This document shows positions 36,483 through 49,900 of a stretch of 64,000 nt of DNA, one piece after another. Source of the stretch: Brachionus manjavacas (lineage: Eukaryota; Rotifera; Eurotatoria; Ploima; Brachionidae); contig JAHQIY010000007.1 of NCBI GenBank assembly GCA_019054805.1, positions 377,501 to 441,500 on the forward strand. The letters run 5' to 3'. A model generated the notes under the pieces. That model was not told the DNA's origin, searched no databases, and saw only the letters and a program-made list of their open reading frames with translations. The position numbers and the translations under genes are program-made. Each line of letters opens with the position of its first letter. Position 1 is the first letter of the stretch.

Positions 36483-37950
36483 GCAAATTACGTTCAATTT
36501 TATTAAATTTCATTATTTTCAATATTTTACAATTTTTATACTTATATGGTAAAATTACAAAATTTTAATAAAATATTTTTTAACAAGTTAAAAAAAAAGA
36601 ACCAAAAATGCCTTCTCTTAAAATTTGTTTATTTTGTTCATTTTACAAAAAATACTAAATTAAGCAATTAAGACCTTTAACTAATAGACATTAATTATGG
36701 CAAATTTAATTGTTCAGATAGTTGAAGTGAATCAAGTTGATAAAATTGTAACACATAATTGAAATCTGATAAATTCAAAATGAATCCCTTTAAATTTATT
36801 CATTTTTCCAAAAAACAATCTTTGGAATTTTTTCAAACTTTAAGTCTTTTTTCTAAAAAAAAATTTTTATTTATAAATTCGTTTAATATCTCAAAAATAA
36901 TACAAAAAGCTAATTTTTTTCTGAAAAAAAATTCCGTTTTTTTATTAAATTTTAATTCTTTTTTATTATAATCTAAAATATAGTTAAGAATGATTAATAA
37001 GATATTTTTAAAGGCGAGTTCAAAATATTTATACTAATAATATATTTTTTAAATATGAAATTTTAATACTAGAAATAGCTAGAAAAACTTTTTAAAAATT
37101 TTTGAAACAAGATTGATCTTTAGTACCGTTATTTTGAACATGGAACTAATAATATCAAGAATTTTTCTATATTTTTTCTATTTATTTGCATTTAATCAAA
37201 CTCTTATAAGAAAAGGAGAGTACGTAATTAAAAAAATTATTATACAAATTGAAAAATATGCTAGCATAATTGATTTATTTTAAAAATTTTGCCGATTTAA
37301 TTTCTAAATAAATTATAAATATAAATTTATAAACAATTTTTCCTTTTTTAAATCAAGTTCAGTATATTTCTCACATTTTAACAAAATAAAATCTTTTTAT
37401 TCAAATTGTCTTTAGTTAGTTTAAATTTGCAAGCGAATGCTAAAAAAGAGCAAAACAATGTTAACAAAATTGCATTTACGCATAAATTAGCACAGTTCTA
37501 GTTTTTCAAATTTTCAAAACCATTTTTAGCGCACTTAGTATTTGCTCCATGTATTTTTCATGCTAATTTTGAATTTAATGTTCATTTTAGAAAAATCCAC
37601 GAAAAAGAGCACAAAAATTTGAAATCATCGAAATATTCACCATTGATGTACACATGTACGAGCTAAACTTATTGACTGTTTTCAACAGCACCCCGATCGC
37701 ACAGCTTTTCTCTGTATTTTGCTAAAAAAATATCTAAAATATAAAAAGTTTATTATTTTTTATTTTAATTCATTTTCATTTAGTTGAGTAAAAATTAGAA
37801 TACAGAAATTATTTTCTAATTGATATTAACGACCATTAGAATAAGGCCACTAAGTTTCCGTTTCGATAGATATCTAAATTTTATCGTTTTAAATTCTGGC
37901 TTTCTTTAATGCTAATATTATTCAAATCGAATCTCTCAATTAGTTGTTAG
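36483..37950. other. Intergenic region upstream of TRIP12
   Basis: 1.5 kb of AT-rich sequence between two plus-strand genes; it should hold the TRIP12 promoter. The short frame 36759-36971 is a Phe/Lys-rich artefact of A/T runs. Nothing else seen. Confidence 0.6.
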
Positions 37951-40900
37951 ATGGCCGAAAAAGCAACTTCAAGTAGGAAGTCCGATTTACCTTCAAGCTC
38001 GTCGATATCACCCAAATCAAAGTAAATTTTTAAATTTTTTTCTTATACTATCATTGTATTTTTAGAAGTTCCAAAGATCAATCATTAAACAACAGTGAAC
38101 CATCTACTTCATCTCATATTTCACCGAAACATAAGAAAAACCGGAGATCATCCCAGACACCAACTCAAAAAGGTTAGTAACTAAAATGCTTTTTCTAATT
38201 TAAATTCTTAAATTTTTACCTCAATTAAAATTGCTAAAAAATTATAAAACAGAATCAAGCTTATTGTCTAAAATCTGTATTAATGGAAAACATAGTTTTA
38301 AAACTAGATTTATGAGAAAGTTAGTTTCATTTAGACCAAAATTTTTCAATTCAATTAATAAAAGAAGTTATTTGATTGTTTAAAATAATTAAAATTGAAG
38401 TTTAAGGTCTAAATGAGCATAGTGTTCACATTTAATTTTTTAAAGTATATTAAATGCTTAAAAAGTTATAATTTTTTTTAAATCTGCTCTGTTACATTAT
38501 TTTTAATGAAATTTTGAAATGGTTAATAATTAAAGAGGAAAGCTAGTTTTTTTGGAAGAGGTTTAGTCAATTTTGTAATTCCAAAAAGTTTAGCCAAACA
38601 AACCAATTTTTCCTGAGCCCAACCTCCAACATTGTAATAAAGAAAGAACATTGAGAATAGTTGATTTAAAAAAAATTTATAAAACCTATTCAAATAGGTA
38701 ATTGAATTTTTCAGATGATGATTATGTTCAAATTTAGGATTTCAGATAAATCAGCAAACGATATAAAAAATAATTTCTAATGCAAAATAAAAAGCATTTT
38801 TAAATCAAAAATTTTTCATATTTTAAAAATTCAACAATTTAGAAAAAATGAAAATATTAGAATAAATACCATTCGATAGAAAATTAAGTATTACAGTTTT
38901 TGCAGCCAGGTATGAAAACGAATTTAGACAGGGAAAGTAGTAATCTAAAATATTTTATTTGAAAGGTCATGGAAGAAAAGGTTAGCCTCGAGTCAAAAAT
39001 TATTCCCAAGAATTTAAATTTTTTGAATCAGCAGCTTTCGAACTTTTTAAATTTTCTAATTAAATGAAAACGACTGACTCGTGGTCAGGCCACCGGTCAG
39101 CCAACATTTTTTTCCATAAATTTTAAGACCAAGATTAAATTTTTAAAATTTTTGGAACAGATCATGTAGCATGACTTTTCGACCAAAATTTTCATCTTCC
39201 ATTTATCTTAGTCCATTTTCTAGTTCGCTAATCTACTTATTTATAGGTTTTTTTCTTTTAAAAATTAAAATAGTAACAAAGTTAGTTACAAAAAAAGAGA
39301 GTTTTGACTGTTTGTTTGATTTCTTATATCTTATAACTTGTAACGGACTCCTGTGGTACCTCTTCTGATATTGATCAATAAACTCTCTATTTAGTTCACT
39401 CTGAATAACCTAATTTTAAGAAATGATCTAATCCAATATTATAGATTAGAAGACAAGTTATCTACTATCAATTTAAAAATTAAACCATCGTGCCATACTT
39501 TGTCAAAAGCTTAAGAGATATCGAAAAATAAACAGCAGACTTTTTTCTGTTCTGCTAAAAAGTAAGATTATTAGTTTATTAATTAAATAAAAGCGAATTT
39601 TTCTAGTAATTTAACTCTTAAATCGCCATTTATTTAATTAATTCTTATTTGTCTTTGCATTCTCAATATTTTTTTATCAATAAATCTCAAAATCTTAAAG
39701 GTTGGCCCATAACCTTAGTTGGTCAAAAGTCAAAGTCATCAAGTCAAAAGAAAGTCTGGACTTTGACTTAAAAATTTATTTTTTTGAATTTAAGTTAAAA
39801 CTAAAATTCTTTTTTAAAAATTTTTGTTTTAAATAAAATTTAGTTCTCGAATTTCAATGTTTTTAAATTACATTTTATCATTATTTTTTCTCTAATTTGG
39901 TGTTAATAAAGAACAATGAGGTATAATGTTATAGCCTGAAAATAATTAAGTTGACTTGAGTGGACTCAAATCAAAGTTAGAATTTGTTTTTAAAATAATT
40001 TGAAGTCAAAGCCTGACTTTAACTTTGACTCAAAATAATCTCAAATTCAAAATCGACGCTGACTTTTAACTATTCTGATTTTAAAGTTTGACTTTTGACC
40101 AACTCTGCTCATAACCATATAAAAATTGGTGCATCTGACCAAGCTACGTCATGCGTTTATTCTAATTACCAAATTAGCCACGAAGATTTTCATTAATTTT
40201 TTTGGATTAAATATAATTTTTAAAACCGAAAATAAATTTTAAACATTGTGATAATGTTGATAATTCAAATTTATTAAATTGATTGGAGCTTCTAGAAAAT
40301 CAGGCTGAATTGAAGCAAAAATTTTTTATTATGTATTTTATTCAAAATTGATCCCTTTGGAGCATATTGGTAAAATTTTTATTTTTTTGTTTGAATGGCT
40401 TTGTATTTTGTACTTAGATATTTTTATACTTAGATTTTAAAAATATTCTCAACCTTATCATACTATGAAATTTTGTTTTGTATTCGAAAAAAAAATAAGG
40501 TTATTTGATTAGGTTTTAAATTATTGGGTCAGTTTTTTAATTTGATACAATATTTAGCGAAGTGAGAAAGTCATGAGACAGACTATGTGATAGTTTGTTC
40601 TTATTTATTGTTAGTTGTAAAATTTTGTTTTTTTCAAATTCAAATAGCTAAACTGATTTTATTAACAAAAATATTAAAAATAAAAGCTCTTGATTGTTTT
40701 CTCTTGTATATTTAAAGAGATTTTTGTATTAATAGTTTAAGGTGGTCATTTAAATTTTTCTAAATGAAATTAATATCAGATTTGAGAAGTGTTTATAGCG
40801 AAAAAATATGAGTTTTAGTAAATTACACTAATTGTTGGTTTTGAGGACAAACGATTAAAATTTTTTTTAATCATTTTAAAGAAATTTAAAAATTTAAACA

Positions 40901-43900
40901 AAAATTTTTTAGATAAATTTATTTGTTCTTCCTGAAATAAATCTTGTAACAAAGGCAAGCAAAATTTAGGGTTGCTTGCATAAAACGATTGTTAACAAAT
41001 CTCAAATATATGCACAGGATCAAAGCCTTTAGACAACAAAAAAGTTCGACTTTGAGACCACAAAGCTATTTGTAATTAATTATAGCTAATGAAATTTTTG
41101 AAATTAAAAAAAAAACCATGCGTTCATTCAAAAGTTTACCAAGCTAATAAATAAAGGATGTAGGAATTTCTAGACGGACCATGCAAATAAAAATTATAAT
41201 TTTTTTATTCAAATTGCAATTTAACACTGCAATTGAAATAAAATATTACATAAGCTAAATTAAGGAAAAAAAGAAAATTCTTTACATTCAGTAAATGAAT
41301 TTTTGGAACTTGGCTTTTTCCTTAATAAGCATTTAAATCATATGATGTGTAATTTTGTTGTTTAATTGAAATTTCTTTTAACTAGACTCGAGCAAGAATT
41401 TAATTGTAAATAAATACACGTCACCAAACACTTCAAAGTCATCCGAAGAAGAATCACCTAACGAAGAGGCCGACTTCCACAAAACAATTCGTCCAAAAAC
41501 AAAAAAAAATAATAAAAAAATCAACAAAAAGCTTAGAAAAAAGCTAGAAAAACACTTGAGTCAAAGCACGGACACATCAGTCTCCAAGCGTAGTGCAAAA
41601 TCAAAGGCAATAGAAGCCATTTCAAGTCTTACCACCAGAATAGATTCAAAGCTGAGCAAAAATTCTTCTAAGCAAACACTCGATCAAGAGGATTCAAGCG
41701 ACGAAGAAGAAGAGCTGATCAATTTGGACGAAGAAATAGATACGGCTCAGGAACAAATAGAACTAGAACAAGAAGAGTCTGAGTCCGAACAGGAAAAGAC
41801 AAATTCGAAAAAGTCGAAGCGACGATCATCGGTGAGTGCTCGTTCACGGCGATCTAGTCGAGCATCTACCAATTCGAATCAAATAAACGAATCAGATCAG
41901 GAAACAGAAAGCTACAAAAGTCGTCTAAGACGACCAAGTGGTTCTTCGAACAAATCCTCAAAACTCACTGAAGTTACAGTTCCCCAAAAAAAAATAAAAC
42001 TGTCCACACCTTCAACCAAAGACACAGATTCAAAGCGTAAGTCAAACTTTTTTAATTTATGAGATCAATGCGGACCAGGCCTAACCTCAAAAGAGGTGCT
42101 TAATAAATTTAGTTAAATATGCTTTTTTTTCTAAAATAAACCAGGTCCAAAATTAGCTCGAGACAGAGTTGCATTTTTAGCTAAATAAATTTTCTAGAAA
42201 TTTCATGTCTTTGATACAAAGCTAGAAATTCAAGATTAAAACTTGATTTTAAATAAATTGTAAAAGAGTGACTATGCAGCCAAGTGGCTAAGTTTGTTAA
42301 CTTGCGATCCGAGGGTAGGCAGATCGATCCCCTCTCGGTGCAAAAATTTTCACCATTAAGTGTCGAGTTAATAGAGTCATTGAAGTATGTCTACATCGTA
42401 TTTCGATGCTAACTAGCTCGTAACAGAATATATCTACCCTCTTCTCTTATAAACTAACAAATAGTTTCATAAGAATGTTCTAAGTAGATACAGTTTTTTT
42501 TACGTCATGTTTTATTAAAATTTTTAAATTAAGAAAAAAATCTACTTTACAATAAATACTTATATGAAGAAAAGGACATTTAATTTATTTCAAAAGTGAT
42601 GTGTAAATAAAAATATTAACAATATTGCTCAAATAGTAACTCAAATTTTAGAATTTTTTTTTCCAAATTTTTCCAAATTTTAAATTGATTTTGACAAGTT
42701 CTCTAGAGCGAAAAAATTAATAAGATAAATTGAAGTTACATCATTATTAAAACTAGAAGTATCATGCATTTTTTCGTGTTTTATTTCAGACAAAATATTT
42801 GAAAAAATTTAATGTAATCTTACACAGTAAAAACTTTTTTGAAAAAAAAAGATAGAATATCTTTAAAAAAAAGGTTTATTTATTTATTTGAAAAATCTTT
42901 TAAAAAAATGTGAGGATGTAAAATTTTTTAAAACTCGCCAAAATGAACAGTTTGGTGCTTCTAGTGCTAATCAGCACATTATTGTTTTTATTTACTTGCA
43001 AAAAATAGTTTGCTTAATACCTAATGAGGCTTCAATGATTTATTTCTAATTAATTATTTATTTGTTCGAAGTTATTTCATTGTTTAAAATAATTAATAGT
43101 GAAATTTACAGTCTAAATGAGCATAGTGTTCACCTTATATTTTTTTTAAAGTGTAATTGAAAATGAAGAGAATTTGAAAATTTTAAAGAATTTGATTTTT
43201 CAATGAAAGTGTCCCAGGCACTGAGAAACTAAACACTAGATTTATTTTAAGGAATTAGGTTGCATTAAGTTAAAAATGTTAAAATGTGTAAAATTAAAGA
43301 AAATTTCATCTAAATGCATAAAATTTTTTGTTCATTTAGCAAGCTCGCTTAATTTCCTTCAGAAATTTTTCATTTTGACTCTAAAATTTTTATTGTGAAA
43401 CCTTTAGCTTAGCTATCCACATCCTTTTTAAAAACTAATTTTTTACTTAATTTCAATTTTTTCATGCATCATTCTCTATAGATGACAACTGATTAAGTTC
43501 ATGGTCATCGAAACCTCTCTTTTTACTCATTTTTACTCATCGAGAATCTAGCTAGAGTACTCTCAATATTATTAATCTAACTATAAATATCGAGAATTTC
43601 ACAATTGATCTTTTTTTAATGTACTTTCTTCTATGATCAATTATTCTGTTGAAAAAAAATTAAAATTTAAAATTTTTTTTAATGCTCTTTTTATTTTCAA
43701 ATTTAGTCTTATTTAATTTTTTTGAAATTATTTCACTGTTAAAATTCATTTTATGAATTTTTTTTAATATTTTTTTAATTAAGATTGTAAACAAAAATAA
43801 ATATTGTGAACTACTTTTTATTTGAAAGGAGAAAAGGTTAGTCTCGAGTCCAAAGTTATTTCCAAGAATTTTAATTTTGTGAATCAGCAGCTTTCGAACT

Positions 43901-46900
43901 TTTTGATTTTTCTAAATAAATAAAACTCTGACTCGTGGTCAAGCTACCGGTCAGTGAACATTATTTTCCAAAATTTGCAAGATAATGATAATGTTAAAGA
44001 TTTTACTAATTTAGAAACTTACTCTCAGGATCTGTAATGATATGGTGGTTCGCAGTTATGACACAAAATAATAAAGAAAAATAATTAAATAATAGCTTTA
44101 ATAATGGCCACTTCTAGTATAAACAAATAATAAAGAAAATTACAAAACGAAAGAAAAGAAATAATAACAAAAATAAGTTTCAAATCATAATCTCTTATTC
44201 TATATGATTAATTATTTTACATCTAATATTTTACACAGTGTTAAATACCAATGACTTGCTAAACGCATGATATCAAAGTATTGCACTGTGAAACTTTAGA
44301 CATTTAAATTGGCTAGAGTCGGTGTTGTAGTTATTGAAATTCAGTACAAATTCAGCAGGTATTTTTCAGTTTTTTTTTGGATTATTTTTCTAATGGACCA
44401 CAAAAAAATATGACACCAATATGGTTTCAATTTGATTGATTAAAAAAATTAAAGACTTTATTTTAGGTAGAATTGGGCAACATTTTTTTAGTTTTTGTTT
44501 TTATTTTTTTTAGGATCTTTAAATTTTTATTTTTGAAAAAATAAAGGATTATAATCTTCAATTTGTACTGAATATACTTTGACAGGATCTATTTGGCAAA
44601 AAGTTAATTATTTTTGACATGTTTTGATCATATTTACAGACTTTGTTTGAGTTATTTCTGCGTATTATCCTAACTAGAAGCATCTATTTTATTAATTTAA
44701 CATTTTAATCAGTTTTTTGAACATACCAAAAAAGTGTCAATGCTGCATTTTTAGTAATTTTTTTGTCAAGTCGAACAATTCAATATTTTCGCTCAATATA
44801 ATTATCCTTAAGAATTTTTTGGCAATAATTCTTTACTAAGTCTTAGCAAAAAAAAATTTATCTTAGATAATTTGTTTTGTATTTTAGTTTTGGCGTCGTT
44901 TAAACCATCTGTTTGCATTTAATTAAAATTTATTTGGAAAAAAAATCTTTTTCACACAACTCTTTCACATTTTTAATAGCTTAGTTCGAAACAAAAATAG
45001 ATTAATTGCTGTAAGTTTTAAATTCTATGTCAAAAGGCCTAATCTTCAAGCATATAGAGTAGATAATTTTTCGGCTAACCAACATATCAGTTCTTATCAA
45101 AAAAAAAAAATTTTAATTATATACAAAAATGTTAAATTAAAATAAAACACAATTAATTCAGTCTCAGTTTAAACAAACACAGTTCATATTGCGCACTTTA
45201 TTTTTGTATTTAAAAATTTTCCATAATTAGAAATTTATTCAAAAAAAAAAAACTAAAAACACACACACACACATAAAGTCAATTTTTGTGGTTGTCACGG
45301 AAAAAAGAGCCAAAAGGCGCAATTCTATACACACATGCATTAAAATTGCGTTTCTTTTTCTTTTTTTTATTCTGTAAAAACAAAAAAATGTTAAATTATT
45401 TTGAAATGGGTTGACGGAGCGCCTAGAACAAGGTTCCAAACGAAATAAATTATGATGAACTATTCTCTTGAATTTTTTGCGCTTGTTTTTTTCTTTTTTG
45501 TTGTTGCCTTACAAAAAATAAGTTTTCTCTCTCTCTCTCTTTGGAGGCTTATAAAAATGGGCCTAAACAGAGACGAGACTTAAACATATGAATTAAACAT
45601 TTTTTTTCTTTTGCACAGAGACGGGGTCGTGTGCTGCAAAATCAGTTAATTTATCGCGTAGACCTCCAACTACAAGCTCGGCTACAACAAGTCAATCGTT
45701 CGAGTCCAACTCGATATTTTCGCGACTCAAAAAGTCCAAGATGAGCGAGCAGAAGTCAGAGAAGGCGGCGGCGGCGAGTTCGTCGTCGAACACATCGGCG
45801 GCGTCGACGTCACAAGCGAAGAACGCGGCGGCCGAGTCCGAGTCGTCGGACACGGACAACGCGGCCGAGTTCAGCCGGCTGTCCGACCTGCTGCAGTCGA
45901 GAGGGCTGCCGTCGCACATCGTGAACGCGTTCGGCTCCAAAGTGCACCAGTTCATCCATCGCACGATGTCGTCGGGCATGTCCGGCCGCTACCAGCAGCT
46001 GGTCTCCTCGCTACAGCAAGCCGACGAGTCGGTCAAGCTGAGCGCGCTCACCGAGCTCAGCCAGCTGCTAGTGATGAGCAACGAGGACACGCTGATCGGC
46101 TTTCCGATCAAGCAAGCGGTGCCCCTGGTGCTCGAGTGCATGGGCGCCGAGTCCGAAAACTTCGAGCTCATGAACCACGCTTGCCGCACTCTCACCTACA
46201 TGATGGACTCTTTGCCGCGCTCCACCAGCATCATTGCCGAGAGCGTGGCCACTTTTCTACAAAAGCTGCAAGTGATTCAGTGCATGGACGTGGCCGAACA
46301 GAGCCTGACCGCTCTCGAGATCTTGTCACGTCGCCACTCGAAACAAATACTGAACGCTACGAGCCACGGCAGCGTGAGCGCGTGTCTCACCTTTTTGGAC
46401 TTTTTTTCCATGACCGCTCAGCGAAACGCGCTCCAAATCACGGCCAACTGCTGCCAGAACATGATCCGAGACGAGTTCGTGCACATCAAGCCCAGCTTGG
46501 CCATTCTGTCGCAGCGCTTGACACATGCAGACAAAAAATCGGTCGAGTCCGTGTGCACAGTGTTCGCGCGTCTCGTCGAAAACTTTCAGCACGACACGGA
46601 CATCCTGGACCAGATAGCGCAGCATCAAGTGCTCCAAAATCTAATCAAGCTGCTGATGGCGCAACCGCCTCTCGTCTCCAGCTCAATGTTCGTCACCATA
46701 CTGCACACCATTTACCTGATGTGCTCCCATTGCAGCCATTTGGCCACGATTCTAGTCGAGGAGAGCTCAATTGAGCAGTGTTTGAGCGGACTGTTGATTG
46801 GCAATGGTGGCGAGGGCGGCCAGCCCAAACAAATCGAAATACTGGCCACTCGGTCGCCACAGGAGCTCTACGAAATAGTGTGTATCATTGGCGAAATGTT

Positions 46901-49900
46901 GCCGAGGCTGCCGCACACGGGCATCTTTGCCATAGACGAAGCGTTGCGCAAAACCAGCGCCACTCATCACAGCGAGTGCGTGATCTGGCACTGGAAGGAC
47001 GAGAACGACATTGAGCGTCCGTACACGAGCATAGACTCGCGCATAATCGAGGCCGCCTTTGTCCAAGAAGACGACGAGTGCATACTGAACACGATGGGCC
47101 GCACCTACGTCATCGACTTCAACTCGATGCTGCAGATAAACGAGGAGACGGGCACGGCGCGTCCCGTCACCAGAAAATTGGCCAAAACGGGCCAAAGCGG
47201 CGCCGACCCGGCCACGAGCTCGAGCGAACACAACACGCTCGAGTTCAAGGACACGCGCATCGACTACCTGCTCAACAATGCGCACAAAGTCTCGGCGCTG
47301 ATCAGCTCGCTGTTCAAAATCGTCTACGAAATTTACAACTCGTCGGCCGGACCCGCACTCCGCCACCGCAGCCTCCGCTCTCTCCTGCGCATGATCTACT
47401 TTGCGTGCACCCTAAGCCAACAGTCAAACGACTCGAACAACAACACCGAGCAGCAATTGCTCAGCAATTTGCTGCGCCACTTGCCCATCAGCAGCCACAT
47501 CGCGGCCATGCTCGCCAACAAGGACGCCAAAATAGTGGTCATCGGGCTGCAGATGGCCCGTTTGCTCATCGAACACTTGCCCGACGTGTTCTCGGTGTAC
47601 TTTTATCGAGAGGGCGTTGTGTACCAAGTGAACAAGGTGGCGGCCGAGTGGGCCCAGGGCGCCTCGGCCGACAGGGACAGGGACGAGCCGCGAAAGACGC
47701 GCTCCAAGGCCAGGAGCAAGAGCGCGCCCGGTCCGCACACCGACCAGGCCGACAATCGCAAGATGATCGACGCGTGGATCGTCGACCAGGCCAAACAGTT
47801 CAAAAAGGAGTTCTGCAGCGCCAAAGTCACCAAGTCCCAGCTGTGCATTCTCGACCAGTTGAGCAAGTTGTCGCAGCAGCTCGCAGTGGCCAGCAAAGAG
47901 CCCGAGCACAACTACATGGCCACGCTAAGCAGTCTGAATGCCCAGCTCAACCAAACGGACATATCCTCGTTCGAAATGATAAACAGCAGTTTGATTGAGC
48001 GTCTCGTCGCCTATTTGAGCGTGCACGCCAAGCCCCTTCAGTTCAAGCTGGACCACTCTCGGCTCAAACACTACGCCAAGGCCAACTTGATCAAGGCCGC
48101 CTATTTGAACGACATGCAGCAAAGTGTCGCCAACGAACTCAATTGTTTGCGGCTTAAGCAATTTTTGAGCGTGTTCGCGCCACCCAAAAAACCCTTTCTC
48201 TACTACTTTGATGCCAACGACCAGCAACAACAACACAAGCAGCAAGAACACAAGCAACAAGAACACAAGCAACAACAGCAACAGTCGTTTTGGCTACTGG
48301 TGTCCAAGCTGCACAATTGTGTCAATCAATTGGAACAGTTTAGCATACGAGTGCACGACGTGCCCAACTCGATAGGCTCGGGCAAGAACGCGCTCAAGTT
48401 TTTCAGCACGCATCAAATCAAGTGCATGCTGGAGCGGGAGGCGAGCACAGCCGGGCAGGGCCTGCGCGAGTGGAAAGGCGGCCACGTGAAAGTGGACCCG
48501 TTGGCGCTCGTGAGCACCATCGAAAAGTATTTGTTGATGCGCGGCATTCACAAGAGCACTGCCACTGCTAATGCCACCGCCACTACCACTACCACTACCA
48601 CTGCTACACTCACCACTCCTACCTCTTTGGCGACGAGCTCGGCGAAAAAAAGCGAGCCCAAAACGTCGGGCAGCTCTAAGCACGCCGCGTCCACATCTAA
48701 AAAATCGGACAAAATGGAGCACGAGTCCGATTCGGACAATCAGGACGTCGACATCGAGGACGATTTCGACCAAGACAACGACAACGACAACGACGATGAC
48801 GACGACGACGACGACGAGCATATAATCGAAGACAATTTGGACGACGATGATCTGATTGATGACGATGACGACATGGACGACATGGAAGACATGGACGATT
48901 TGGCGAATCCGATGAGCGCCTTTTTCAGTTCGGCGTCAGCGTCGTCCGCCCGGGCCCTCTTCTCCTCCTCAGCTCAATTGCCCAAAATCGAGCTGCTCAT
49001 CAACCAACACCCACTTCCGTCCAACATCACCATCTACCAGGCCATCAAACAATTTGGCCAGCACGACACCGACAACGACGCCGAAAACTCGTTGCTTAGC
49101 AACGCCATTTGGTCCAAGGTTCACTTGATCCAGTATCGACTGGCGACAACGGTCACCGGCGACACCGCAGCCGCCGATAAAGCCCGAGCCAAAGAAAAGT
49201 GCAACGCTGCCAAAATCCAGCCCGCCAACAACCTCAATCCAGACTTGACCAAGAGTCAATTTTACGCGCGTCTTCTTAATGGCGACAAAAAAATTGTCTG
49301 CGAAGACAAATGTATGGTCGCCATTCGTGCACTCGGTCTGCTCGATACCATTAACCGACTGTGGTTCAAAATGTACGAGAATGAGAGCGACCAAACGTTG
49401 ATAAACACGGCCGAGTTCTGCAATCAAAAGCTGAGCGCCAAGGCCAATCGTCAACTCCAAGACCCGTTGATAGTCATGACCGGCCACTTGCCCAAGTGGC
49501 TGCCCGAGCTAATCACCGACCACGCGTTCCTCTTTCCCTTCGAGACCCGACTAATGTTTTTCTACCAGAGCTTTTTGGATAGGGACCGGGCCATGCAAAA
49601 GCTCATCGACTTAAATCACAGCAACACGGACAGATACAAGCCGCGGTTGGAGCGCGAAAAGCGAACAGTGAACAGAGACGCCGACTTGGTCAAGCAAGCC
49701 GACGCCATTCTAAACGAGCTAATCAATCTCAACGAGAATAAAAAATCGGCCCTGCTCGAAATCCAGTACGAGAACGAAGTGGGCACTGGCCTCGGCCCCA
49801 CTCTCGAATTCTACGCTCTAGTCTCGCGCGAGATACAAAAGTGTGAGCACGAGATGTGGCGCGGCCCAACCGCACCAAACACTCAATACTTTAAATCACC

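Larger units (their letters stand above)
38173..41385. other. TRIP12 intron 3 with LINE, MITE and shared repeat blocks
   Basis: 3.2 kb. Features: repeat blocks shared with intron 4 (38365-38450 and 38951-39130), a minus-strand LINE fragment (39270-39545) and a MITE (39716-40104). The remainder is AT-rich. Confidence 0.7.
42037..45618. other. TRIP12 intron 4 with repeats, tRNA-like sequence and CHMP7 relic
   Basis: 3.6 kb between the phase-1 donor at 42036 and the GCACAG acceptor at 45618. It holds a tRNA-like element (42269-42345), shared blocks (43069-43156, 43814-43985), a CHMP7-like relic (43483-43640) and a CA microsatellite (45258-45275). Confidence 0.7.

Noticed and set aside
36759..36971. 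Phe/Lys-rich open frame
   Set aside because: Composition is what A/T homopolymer runs produce; no start context, splice sites or motif.
45741..45743. ATG at 45741 as the TRIP12 start
   Set aside because: The upstream 120 nt of exon 4 are open and match TRIP12 (TGSCAAKS), and three upstream exons join in phase, so this is an internal Met.
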